This document shows, one piece after another, positions 36,440 through 47,065 of a stretch of 64,000 nt of DNA (position 1 is its first letter; each line of letters starts with the position of its first letter). The stretch covers positions 67,721,830 through 67,785,829 of the forward strand of contig NC_092878.1 of NCBI RefSeq assembly GCF_028372415.1, read 5' to 3'. The notes under the pieces are model-generated. The model was not told where the DNA came from and made no database searches. It saw only the letters and a program-made list of their open reading frames with translations. This DNA is from Notamacropus eugenii. Its lineage: Eukaryota > Chordata > Mammalia > Diprotodontia > Macropodidae. The position numbers and the translations under genes were made by a program.

Positions 36440-37765
36440 ATTAGGGGAGAAAGGGAGTGCTCAGTTAACTCGGTGTATACCAAGATAAGGTCAAAATGGA
36501 TAAATGATTTATATATAAAGTATAATATTATAAGTAAATTAAGGAAACATGGGAAAATGTGCTTGTCAAATCCAAGGGAAGAGATAGAGAAGATCATAGG
36601 AAGTAAAATATTTTTCATTATGCGAAATGTAAAAAAAAAAAAAAAAAAAAAGGTTTTTTTTTTTCCCCAACAACAAATCCAATGCAACCAAGACTAGAAG
36701 GGAAACAGGAAACTGGGTGGGGTGTGTCTATACAAACACAGCAAGTTGTTTTTTTTTTTTTTTTTCTGATATAGGCTTCATTCCTCAAACATATAAGGTA
36801 AATGAGACAAATCAATAAAAATGCAACGCATTTCCTATTTGATAAATAGTCAAAGGATATGAACGGACAATTTGCAGATGAAGAAATCAAAGCTATCAAC
36901 AAATGTATGGAAAAAATTACTCTAAATCCCTATTGTTTAGAGAAAAACAAATAAAAGTAACTCTAAGATACCACCTCTCGCCTTTCAGATTGACTAACAA
37001 GAGAGAAAAAACAAATGCTGGAGGCTATGTGGAAAACTGAGACACCGAAGCACTCTTAATAGAGTCATGAAGTAGTCCAGTCCTTCTGGAGAACAATTTG
37101 GAACCATGCCTAAAGGGTTATAAAACTGTGCATATCATTTTGTCCAGCAATCTCACTACTTATGTCTGTATGTCAATGAAAAAAAAAGACCTATTTGTAC
37201 AAAAATACATTTAGTAGCTCTTTTTTAGTTTCAAAGAATTAAAAACTGAGAGTATGCCCATTAATTGGGAAATAGTTGAACAAGTTTCAGTATATGATTG
37301 CAATGAAATGCTATTTTACTATAAGAAATGATGAGCACGATGGTTTCAGAAAAGAAAAAAAAAAACATGGAATGACTTACGTAGAGTGATACAAGTGAAG
37401 TGAATAAAACCAAGAGAATATTGTACACAGAGACAGCAATATTTTAAGAATGATCAACTGTGAAAGACTAAAATACTCTGATCAAAACAATGATTCAAGA
37501 CAGTTCCGAAGGACTATAATGAAAAATGCTACACACTTCCAAAGAGAGATCTGACAAACTCTGAATGCAGAATGAAGCATACTTTAAAAATTTTTCTTTA
37601 TTTTTTTGTGCTTTGTTTTCTTTTGAAACATGGCTAGCATGGAAATATGTTTTGCATGGTTTCACATACATTGTTTGCCTACTCAAAGGGTAAGGAAGGG
37701 CCAGGAGGGAGGGAGAGGAATTAGAATTCAAAATTTAAAAAAAAAGAAAGCTTGTTAAAAATTTT
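36440..37765 (+). mobile_element. 5'-truncated L1: ORF2 C-terminus and 3' UTR
   Basis: Blocks in order: 'gtataccaagataaggtcaa', 'caatgcaaccaagactagaa', 'aatagtcaaaggatatgaac', 'gcagatgaagaaatcaaag', 'ggagaacaatttggaaccat', 'gcccattaattgggaaatag', 'gctattttactataagaaat'. The 3' UTR has G-rich 'ggccaggagggagggagagg' and an A-rich end at about 37,735-37,765. Homopolymer runs at 36,631-36,664 and 36,750-36,765, together with frameshifts, abolish coding. Confidence 0.85.
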
Positions 37766-37789
37766 ATATATGATTAGGATATATTACTG

Positions 37790-37921
37790 ATATATACATA
37801 TGTATGTGTATATATATATCTATATGTCTATGTATACTTACATGTATATGTGTACATATGCATATGTGCATATATAACATATGTATGTATATGTATATAT
37901 ATATACACATACTTGTGTGCA

Positions 37922-37977
<56 letters not shown>
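37790..37977. repeat. (TA/TG)n grading into pure (TA)n
   Basis: Impure tatatgtgta-type sequence, then about 26 TA units (37,926-37,977). It lies just beyond the L1 3' end. Confidence 0.9.
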
Positions 37978-37978
<1 letters not shown>

Positions 37979-38310
37979 TAGAATGTGAAGTCAAGAGTCG
38001 AATGAAATATTTCTGGCCCCCTTCTTGAAATAATATTCTGTGTAGATAGTCATAAATAAAGCAAGTTAAGGTTCTGTTTTTGTTTTTTTTTTTCAGATTG
38101 TCAAGTTTGTAAGAGAGGTAGAATATAAATCTGGAAGCAGGAATTAAGAATGGGTGATGTTGAGGTGAACAATCCTTCACCAAGCAAACAATAGAAAGCA
38201 TATAGGCAAGGTTTTTGTTTGTTTGTGTGTTGTTTTTGTTTTTTTTGCACAAGATAATAAAGAGAAGAGGGAATTGTCTTTTTCATGGAGCAATCTGGGA
38301 ACATTCCAGG

Positions 38311-38311
38311 G

Positions 38312-38366
<55 letters not shown>

Positions 38367-38368
38367 TG
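38311..38368. repeat. (TG)n microsatellite
   Basis: About 24 near-pure TG units with minor interruption. On the opposite strand it is a (CA)n. Confidence 0.95.
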
Positions 38369-38690
38369 CATGCTTATGTAATTTTGTGAGAAAGCTGTTA
38401 AAGACAGCTTAGTTAAAAAGAAAGAGCAGTAGATTTGTAGTTAGATCATATGGGTTATAAAACTTAGAGCTTAGAAGAATGATATTGTGATGAGAAAACC
38501 AACAAAATACTGAATTTTTTGAGTCTGAAAACCATAATTCTGGATCTAGTTCCATGACCATCATTACTCTGTGTCTGGACACATCCTCCAACTATTTTGT
38601 GTGTTAGTTTTCTTATTTATAAAATTAAGAGTTTAACTAGATGATATTCAAGGTATTATACAGTATAAAAATCTTGTGTTGTATCCTAAT

Positions 38691-38965
38691 CAGGGCTTCT
38701 TAAACTTTTTCCACTCATTAACCCTTTTTGCTTTTCAGGAGCATGCTCTTTTAGTATCATGTGACCTGAGAGCATTTGCAATGCAAAGTGCCCATTCTGT
38801 GTGTTGTGTGATACAACATAGGCAAGTGCTATCAGAAATACCTCGGTTTCATTATTCATTTAATTTTAATTAATTTTTGGTTGTTGCACTTTCAGAAACC
38901 TTTTACTGTTGCCAATTTTTTTGAGACCTCATCTGGAGTTGTGGCTCACCGTTTAAGAAATACTG
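38691..38965 (+). mobile_element. hAT-type MITE
   Basis: It starts 'cagggcttcttaaacttttt' and ends 'ctcaccgtttaagaaatactg'; the ends are inverted relatives ('cttcttaaac' against 'gtttaagaaa'). The interior is AT-rich with no transposase. Similar elements are common in mammals as non-autonomous hAT derivatives. An 8-bp target duplication is not evident. Confidence 0.6.
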
Positions 38966-39539
38966 TTGACAACTACAGTCAAAAAATTTTCAAGATAAAG
39001 CAAAGTCAGTCCCATGTATTAGTAGGATTATTTTTGTTGTGACATGAAGGATGAATTGGAGTCGATAACGATTGGTTGCAAAGAGAGCAGTTTTAAAACT
39101 AATATGTTAATAAAGGTTTGAACAATGGAAGTGAAAAGGACAGGGTTGAATATGAGGTTATTGTGGTGGGAGAACTGACAGTACATAGCAATTGATTGAA
39201 TTAAAAATGTTAGAGTCAAAGATTTCTGCCAAGTTGTGAACCTGGTTAAAAGGTTGTTGTTACCATCAGAAAAGAAGATTTGGGAGGGATGATCATTCAA
39301 CATGTTTTTATGTAAATATACATTTACTTACCTGTGTGTCAGACAATATGCTAGGTAAGGATTGGGTATAAAATAATAGTCTCCATCTGGAAGAGACATA
39401 GTTTCTATCAGAGAAAATGTGAACAATACAAATATATGCAAATAAATTAAATACCCAGGTAGGCCTCGTGAATGACTGGATGCTATACGAAACATGGTTT
39501 GTGGCAGGCTAAATCCAGTGGGTTAAGTGAATTTGTGAA
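38966..39539. other. Mostly unassigned, with one dispersed-repeat copy
   Basis: 39,300-39,450 matches the dispersed family ('cttacctgtgtgtcagacaa', 'aggattgggtataaaataat'). The rest is not recognised. Confidence 0.4.
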
Positions 39540-39680
39540 TGTTATGTACACCCATTTTGCACATAAGAGGAACATGATGAGATAGATGAGATTAAATGAC
39601 TTCCCTATCACGAAACAATTAATAAATGATCTAAAGGAGCCCCAGTGTCTACTCTAAGGCCAACACTCTTCTCACTATTC
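39540..39680 (-). repeat. MIR fragment, antisense
   Basis: Plus-strand landmarks are 'gacttccctatcacgaaaca', 'gccccagtgtctactctaag' and 'ccaacactcttctcact', the reverse of a MIR/tRNA-SINE 5' end. Confidence 0.55.
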
Positions 39681-39695
39681 ATAGTATTTTTAGAT

Positions 39696-39842
39696 CCGGG
39701 TGGGGAACCTGCAGCCTTGAGGTTGCATTTGGCACTCTGACTGAATCCTCTTCTAATTCGAATTCAGTCAAAAAGCTACACTTAAGGACCAAGAGGTCCA
39801 CCCATGGCCTCAAGGGTGCAGTTTCTTCCCCTACCCCCTGAT
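39696..39842. mobile_element. hAT-type palindromic MITE ('ggggaacctgcggcc' family)
   Basis: The left end 'gggtggggaacctgcagcct' and right end 'gcagtttcttcccctacccc' are inverted copies. The inner arms 'actgaatcctcttctaattc' and 'gaattcagtcaaaaagctac' also pair. No coding capacity. Confidence 0.7.
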
Positions 39843-41334
39843 ACAGAGATACTGTGGGTAGTGAGAAGAGTGTTGGTCTACTCCAGATAATAACAAAATA
39901 TCACCAAATTTTGAATCTATTTTTCCTGTCAGCCTAGAGTCTTTGGGGACAGAGCTGTCAATTGATATGTAATCAAGGCATATTACACCATGTCCTCATT
40001 TAAATGAGATCTTAAATGATTACCCTAAGTTTCTCTTATTCTGGTTGCCCTAATTTGGATCTCATGCATTGGCTGTGTTCAAGAGCAGAACTCATACAAG
40101 TTTTGAAGTAGTCCATATCTCCTGCTAGTTAATTCTCATCTGAAAACCAGCACTCCCATCATTTGAGGGAAGAAAGCAAGATGTTGAAAATTTCTGAGAG
40201 CTAAGGACCTGCCAAGCTTTTCTCAAAATACTTTCAGAGGATTCAGACTGAATTAGATTTAGGTGACTTGATGGGAAAAAAAAATATAACAGCTTATATA
40301 ACATCTTTCTCTATTCCTTGGCCTCTTGCAGTTGACAGAAAGCAATTTAAATGTATCAAATTTATTATTGCTTGGTGGTGATTGCATCTGGGGTGCCAAA
40401 TGGAAACCAGTTGCCTTACTTAATAGATCTCATGGCCAATTTTCTAGGGCCGTTCTATTCCAATGACAAAATGTCAATGTTTTCTAAAACTCATTATAAA
40501 CAAGGAGCCACAATCTATACAATAGCACATTAAAAGCAGAAAAGGTGAAAGTACAATAATCCTCTGATCTGTGCATTAATGGTTTTGAGAACATGCATCC
40601 TAGAGTACTAGGAGCTAAAACTTGTTTGTTTAAAAAAAAGTACGTGTAGAGGTCAGAGTGTTGCTGGAAACTTTCATACATGCTCACAGGTTGCCAAGGT
40701 GGTTTTTTTATTTTTATTTTTTATTTTTTATTGCATCTTTCTTGGAAACATATATTGATCTTGATGTTTTCTAATCAGGCACATGCACAGAGTAATTGCT
40801 TTCCAATTTCTTGGCAGATGAAGGGCCACTAATGGGTGAAAAGTTACTAGGTCTTGGAGAATGATGTTTTTAGCCAGTAGTAGGTTCAAAAGTAATATGA
40901 CTTCCCCCAAAGCATTTTAACTCTGACTTTGAAAGCCTAGGCAGGGCAATACATGGTCAATAATTATCTTGGTTTAAGGCTCCCTGTTGGAAGGGTTAAC
41001 AGGGGTCAAATTTCACACATCATAGGTTTTGATTCTGAGTTGGGCATACCTGTTACATTGAAGGATGTCAGAGGTTGGCTATGGGGTTGTAAGAGAAAAA
41101 GGGTTAATTTGCCTCTGGCAACTACCTCAGAACAAGCAAAGGACACTCAAAATCCTTGCTGCATTGCAATTTCTTTAAACTATTAGTGCTGCCTGATGTA
41201 AAAGCTTTGTACATACTCAGTTCAGCCCAGATTATAAAACTTAAAGGGACTCAAAGAGATAAGAAATGAGTGATATCTCATTTTAAAAATGAAGGTTCCT
41301 CTAGCTTTAAATTTATAAACTTCTGTTGAAAAGA
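39843..41334. other. Unassigned noncoding stretch
   Basis: No repeat or gene is recognised across 39,890-41,330. It has lower repeat density than its surroundings and is a reasonable place to look for conserved noncoding sequence. Confidence 0.4.
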
Positions 41335-41725
41335 AACAGAAATTCACAGTTACATAGTGTTTTAAAGAATTATGAACTAGTTTCCTTCCAACAACCCTTT
41401 GAGGTAAAAATAAATAAATATTTTTTAGAAAGAAACTTAAGAAAACGGTATCTCAGTGAGGGGAAGAGAAGGGAGGGAAATGAGATAATTTTGAACTCAA
41501 AATTTAAAAAAATGTTAAAATTGTTTTTGCCTGTAATTGGGAAATATTAAAGATTATTATTTGTTTTTAAAGAAAGAAATTTAACCTTATGAGGCAGGTA
41601 GAATAAATATTACGCAAAGTTTATAGATGAGAAACCTGTGACTGCCAGAAGATGAGTGACTCATGCATGGTAAAGCTGATAATAAATATCTAAGGAAGGA
41701 TTGGAACCCAGGTCAATAATCATGC
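41335..41725 (-). repeat. MIR interrupted by a short L1 3' end
   Basis: Antisense MIR: left part 'agtttccttccaacaaccct', right part 'cttatgaggcaggtagaata' and 'ggattggaacccaggtcaat'. Between them (about 41,430-41,567) is a plus-oriented L1 3' UTR ending 'aattgggaaatattaaag'. The flanks share a diverged 'gagg..agaataaatatt'-type segment, consistent with a target duplication. Confidence 0.6.
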
Positions 41726-43384
41726 CTTGTTGACTACACCCAGAAAAAAACAAAAGAAAAAAGAATCTGAGAATTCAAGGAAGTGAGATCCAAAGTTATG
41801 GCAAAACTCAAGTGACACGTAAGCAGTATCTCCTGATTTGCTAAGTCATAGACTTATTATTATTTCAAATAATAAGAGTAGTTATTATTTGATTAATCTT
41901 AATATTTTGACTCTAACCACACAAGCATCTTATCTACCAGGCCTCTGTAACTCTTTATTCTAAGTCCTTCAAGTATATGAATAGACTCCTGACAAACATT
42001 AGTTTGTATGTGTTTACTGCACAAATGTTTATCACTTTTCGTTATGAGCAGTAAACTGCTAAACTAAAATCATCATCTGAGAAGCAAACGATGAACTGCT
42101 GGGTTTTGTTTTGTTTGTGTGTGTGTATGTGTGTGTGCCCTCACATGTGCATTAAGTTTTTGAAAACCTTGGATAAAATGTTTACTTTTTGTTAAATGAA
42201 GTTCGTTCCCCCTCCTTTTATTTAAATTTTGCCCATCCCTTATCACATAGAAGATTGTGACAACTGTTCTTCCTATCTGTTATCTGGGTATTACTATTTG
42301 TTTAATTGTAATTGCACAAAGGACATTTTTATACATATCTCTGTGTAACCAGTAATGCATTTATCAAAAATAGATCAACTCAAAATACACATTGACTACT
42401 TTGAGAAACTGCTGTGTCATTTTACTCAGATAAAATTTATTGCTTATATGGGGGGAAATTAGCACTAATACAAATTTCCTGAAAATCTAAGCATACATTA
42501 AGCTGAGTCACAAACTATGATTTCAAGTCTCAGTTCAAAAACTAAGTTGTTGTGCAATCTTGGAAAAGTCACTTAGCTTAAAATGAGTTGGACTAGATGA
42601 CATTAGAGAACCTATTCTACTCTATTACTATAGCTCTGATACTAGAACTTAAATAATCCATCTTTTCTTGAACCTGGCGAATGGATGCTAATTTTATAAA
42701 GCAACAAAGAAAACTGATTACTTTGAGACTGCAGAGCCATAGAATTCCTTTTTCCCTTATTTATTCATGCCTTAAAATTCAATTAGTCAATCAATAAATA
42801 TTCATCAAGTGACTTCTATGTGCCAGGGTATCTGGGAATGTAAATATGAGAAGAAGAAAAAAAGATAGTTCCTATCCTCAAGAAGTTTACAAAATCAAAA
42901 GGCCAGATAGCACTTAAAGGAAACTGAAAAATAGAGGGAATGGGTGGGGAAGGAAAGTACTTGACCTAGAGAAACGATGGAGACCTCTCCAAAGGAGTAT
43001 AGCCAGGTGAGAGACAAAGAGAGGACTAGTCTAGAGGTTTCAGGAGAAGTTCTTTGCTTCACCCTCCAGTTCTCCAATCAGAAAGGTGGAGGTTCCTGAG
43101 AGTACATATGAAATGTGAATAACAAGTCTGATGCAGTTTCACAGGATAATGAATTTTATAATTGTGAAATTTCCTGGGGCAGTCAAAGTTACAAACAAAC
43201 AAATAAAACCCTAATCTACAAGTCACATTACTACTATCTCATGAAGGTAATACAGGACAGGTGTTCACAAGATACCTATCTATGATCTTTACTCTGAAGA
43301 CAGTGGTTATTATTAGCTCATCATAAGGGTGATATATTTAGGCTTTAAATGGGAAGAGGTAGGAATAAATATTTATACAGTACA
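41726..43384. other. Noncoding stretch with minor repeats
   Basis: A short (TG)n lies at about 42,115-42,137. A MIR-like sense block lies at about 42,495-42,660 ('agttggactagatgacatta'). A dispersed-repeat piece lies at about 42,785-42,890. The remainder is unassigned. Confidence 0.45.
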
Positions 43385-44457
43385 TACTATATAGTGTCCT
43401 GTCCCATGACCTTTTTTAGAAATATCATCTCATTTGATCTCACAACAACTCTGCAATGTAGGTACTCTTATTTTTTTTCCTTTTTTTAATTTATTAATTT
43501 ATTTGTATTCCATTTTCTACAATCACTTCCATAAGTCTTAGATTTTCTCCCTCCCATCCCCAAGATATCGTGCAATCTTCTATGAGTTCTACACATACAT
43601 TCTTACTATACACATTTCCCTATTAGTCATATTGCATAAAAGAATTAAAATGAATGGGAGAAACCATGAGAAAAACCCAAACAAAACATAACATAATACA
43701 AGAGAAAATATTCTGCTTCATTCTGCGTTCCAATTCCATAGTTCTTTCTCTGGATGTGGATGGCATTTTGCCTCAAGAGTCCTTTGGGAATGTTTTAGGT
43801 CCCTGAATTGCTGTGATGGACTAAGTTGACCAGAAAAATTCCTCATACGCTGTGGTTGTTACTGTGTACAGTGGTCTCCTGGTTCTGCTCCTTTCACTCA
43901 GGATCAGTTCATATAAGTCTTTCCAGGCCTCAGCTAACATGACAAAACAGGAAGATGATAAATGTTGGAGAAGATGTGGGAGAGTTGGAACACCAATTCA
44001 TTGTTGGTGGAGCTGTGAGCTGATCCAACTATTCTGGAGAGCAATTTGGAACTATGCCCAAAGGGCTACAAAAATGTGCATACCCTTTGACCCAGCAATA
44101 TCACTTCTAGGACTGTATCCCAAAGAAATCATGAAAATGGAGAAAGGGTCCCATATGTACAAAAATATTTATAGTAGCTCTCTTTGTAGTGGCCAAGAAC
44201 TGGAAATCATGGGGATACCCATCAATTGGGGAATGGCTACATAAGTTGTGGTGTATGAATGTAATGGAATACAATTATGCTATAAGAAATGATGAATAGG
44301 TAGGTACTCTTAGAAGTCCCATTTTACAGTTGAGGAACCTAAGGATAAGTGACTTGCTCAAGGTCGTACAGCTAGTAAATGCCTAAGACTAGTTTTGAAC
44401 ACAGGTCTTCCTGATTCCAGATTCAATGCTCCAATTACTGTACTATCAGTTACCTCA
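43385..44457 (-). repeat. MIR split by a twin-primed L1
   Basis: The left part has 'catctcatttgatctcacaa' and 'caactctgcaatgtaggtac'. The right part resumes at 44,313 with 'cccattttacagttgaggaa' and 'tacagctagtaaatgcctaa'. The two halves join exactly at the duplicated 'gtaggtactctta'. Confidence 0.8.
43471..44299 (-). mobile_element. Twin-primed L1 with inverted 5' segment
   Basis: The left segment (43,471-about 43,935) is antisense L1: a T-rich start (poly(A) in reverse), 3' UTR, then the reverse of the ORF2 end ('ctggttctgctcctttcact', 'aagtctttccaggcctcag'). The right segment (about 43,936-44,299) is sense ORF2 sequence immediately upstream of that point ('gatgataaatgttggagaag' to 'ctataagaaatgatgaatag'). 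Only about 15 nt is missing at the switch. Flanking 13-bp duplications 'gtaggtactctta' occur at 43,458-43,470 and 44,300-44,312. This is the hallmark of twin priming during L1 integration. Confidence 0.92.
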
Positions 44458-44469
44458 AGGTGATATTTT

Positions 44470-44600
44470 ATAGATGAGAAAACTGAGGTCCTGAGTAGTT
44501 AAGCAATCTATAGTGAGTGAGACAAAACCAATCTTTTAACCTAATTCCTCTGACTTAAAACCAGTATCCTGTCTACTATACCATATCTCAAGGCAAACTT
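44470..44600 (-). repeat. MIR fragment
   Basis: 'ttatagatgagaaaactgag', 'cttttaacctaattcctctg' and 'gtctactataccat' give the antisense MIR layout. Confidence 0.55.
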
Positions 44601-45338
44601 GTGATTCACTGGTATTCTATTTGATGGTTACATGGTATAAGGTGAGCTGTTTTGAGACAGGACATATGTCCTGTGATTCATAGAAATTCATCTACCTGGT
44701 TGAATCATACTATTCTGTCATTACACTACCAAACCTGTTCTCATGGACAACCCACTGGATTACCCAGTCTAAAGCATTACTAAGCACCTTGCCAAGGTTG
44801 GTGATTTCCCATTCATTCTTGATCTCTATGATGAAAAAAAAATAAATCCTTCCTGTAAGTTATTGTCTACTTAAAAACAAACAAAAAACAAATTTATCCC
44901 TTTTCAGGTTGTTTGTCCCTTTCCTTAATTAAAAAAAAAAAATGAACCAAACAAGTTTTTGGTTTGTGCTCCCTCCATTATAGGAACTCAAAGTTCTGCT
45001 GCTCATAATAGTATTTGGAGAAAGAAAAATCTGTCTTCAAAATGACAAATATAGCATACTTATAAACCATGCTACCTCAGGTTATTGAATAAGTAGCATT
45101 TCATTTACTAGCTGCATCAGGACAAGTCAATATTCAGCTGCAGTGTCTCCAGTGTAAATTGAAATGTTGCAAAAGAGGGTGATTCTATTTCTTCATTATG
45201 AGCTGATTTTAGATTTTTGTGATATTCCTTGTCTTAAACCAAAAGGACCTCTTCTATATAAACATTTCTAATGGTATCTTTTGCGACTTTCAAAAATTTC
45301 AGAGGAAACTGTTCTCAAATGAAGTAGAATTTAGACTC

Positions 45339-45340
<2 letters not shown>
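44601..45340. other. Unassigned noncoding stretch
   Basis: No gene or named repeat. Short A-rich runs lie near 44,835 and 44,930. Confidence 0.4.
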
Positions 45341-45414
<74 letters not shown>

Positions 45415-45425
45415 AGAGAAGGAAA
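45341..45425. repeat. (GA)n microsatellite
   Basis: About 35 GA units with a single TT interruption near the right end, grading into GAAG repeats. Confidence 0.95.
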
Positions 45426-45655
45426 GAAGGAAGCAAGGAAGGAACTGGCTGACTAATTAGCATCAGATGACAATCAATGGAGAGAAATACACCATTGTGT
45501 TCTTATGAATTCTACATTAGAAAGACAACCTTGATTCCTTATGGTTACACCTAGATCTCTAAAAGCGAATGTGTCAGCCAAACCGTAGAGCCCCAGCATC
45601 CTAGTTTGATTGAGTAGATCCAGATCCTTGACTAAATGTATTTTACTATTCTTTT

Positions 45656-47065
45656 TTTCTAATTGATTATTTTTAAAGTTTCAACATGTACTAGTACAAG
45701 ATTTTGAGTTGCATATTTTCTCTCCATCTCTCCCCTCCCTCCACCCATGCATTCTGATTACCCCTTGCCCCAATCTGCCCTTCCTTCTATCACTCTCCCT
45801 CCTTTCTTATCTATCCTTTTCCCCTTTGTTTTCTTGTAGGGCAAGATAGATTTCTATACCCCATTGCCTATGTCTTATTTCCCAGTTGCATATAAAAATA
45901 ATTTTTAGCATTCGTTATTGAAACTTTGAGTTCAACATTCTCTCCCGTCCTCCATCTCCACCCTCCCCCATTGATTAAGCAAGCAATTCAATATAAGTTA
46001 TTCATGTATATACATACTTAACACTTCTGTAACAGTCATATTGTGAAACAGCAGCTATATTTCCCTCCATCCTATCCAGTCACACATTTATTCTAGTCTC
46101 TCCTTTGGCCCATCCCTCCTTAAAAGTGTTTGCTTCTGATTTCCCTCTCCTTCCATTCACCCTCTCCCCTATCATCCCCTGCCCTTTAATACCTTTTCCC
46201 TTACTTTCGTGTATGGTAAGATAGATTTTTGTACCAAATGGAGTGTGTATGCTATACCCTCCTTAAGACAAATCCAGTGAGAGTAAGGTTCGCTCATTTC
46301 TTCTCACTTCCTCCCTCTTGTCCTCCATTGTAAAAACTTTTTCTTGCCTCTTTTATGTGAAATAATTTACCTCTCCCTTTCTCCTCCCAATACACTGAAA
46401 AAGATCTCGAGTTACTCACATCATCTTTCCATGTAGGAATGTAAAGAGTTGAACTTTCATAAGTCTCTTGAGATTTCTCTTTCCTGTTTACCTTTTCTTG
46501 CTTCTCTTGATTCTTGTATTTGAAAGTCAGATTTTCTATTCAGCTCTGGTCTTGTCATCAAGAATGCTTGAAAGGTCTTTACTTTGTTGGATGTCCAATT
46601 TTTCCCCTGAAGGATTTTACTCAATTTTCCTGCTTAGGCAACTCTTGGTTTTAATCCTACTTCCTTTGACCTCCAAAATATCATATTCCAAGCCCTGTGA
46701 CCCCTTAATGTAGAAGCTACTAAATCTTGTGTTATCCTGATTGTTTTTCTACAATACTTGAATTGTTGCTTTCTGTCTGTTTGGAATATTTTCTTTATGA
46801 CCTGGGAACTCTGGAATTTGGCTACATTATTCCTAGGAGTTTTCCTTTTGGGATCTCTTTCAGGAGGCGATCGGTGGATTCTTTCGTTTTCTATTTTACC
46901 CTCTGGTTCTAGAATATCAGAGCAGTTTTCCTTGATAATTTCTTGAAATGTCTATGTTCTTTTTTTGATCATGACTTTCAGGTAGTCCAATAGTTTTTAT
47001 GTTGCCTCCCCTGGATCCAGGTTCAGTGGTTTTTTCAGTTAGATATTTTACATTTTCGTCTGCAT
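45656..47065 (-). mobile_element. HAL1, antisense, 5'-truncated within ORF1
   Basis: In reverse it aligns with the intact HAL1 at 58,877: the ORF1 end ('cttgattcttgtatttgaaa', 'catcaagaatgcttgaaagg', 'gggaactctggaatttggct', 'gatcatgactttcaggtagt') runs from about 46,490 to 47,063. Below that come the post-ORF1 region ('aagtctcttgagatttctct', 'ttcctgtttacc') and three pyrimidine-rich blocks (reverse of the G-rich 3' UTR), ending near 45,656 with a short T-rich run. The frame is broken in several places. ORF2 is absent. The 5' side stops abruptly at a TTAGGG array. Confidence 0.85.
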
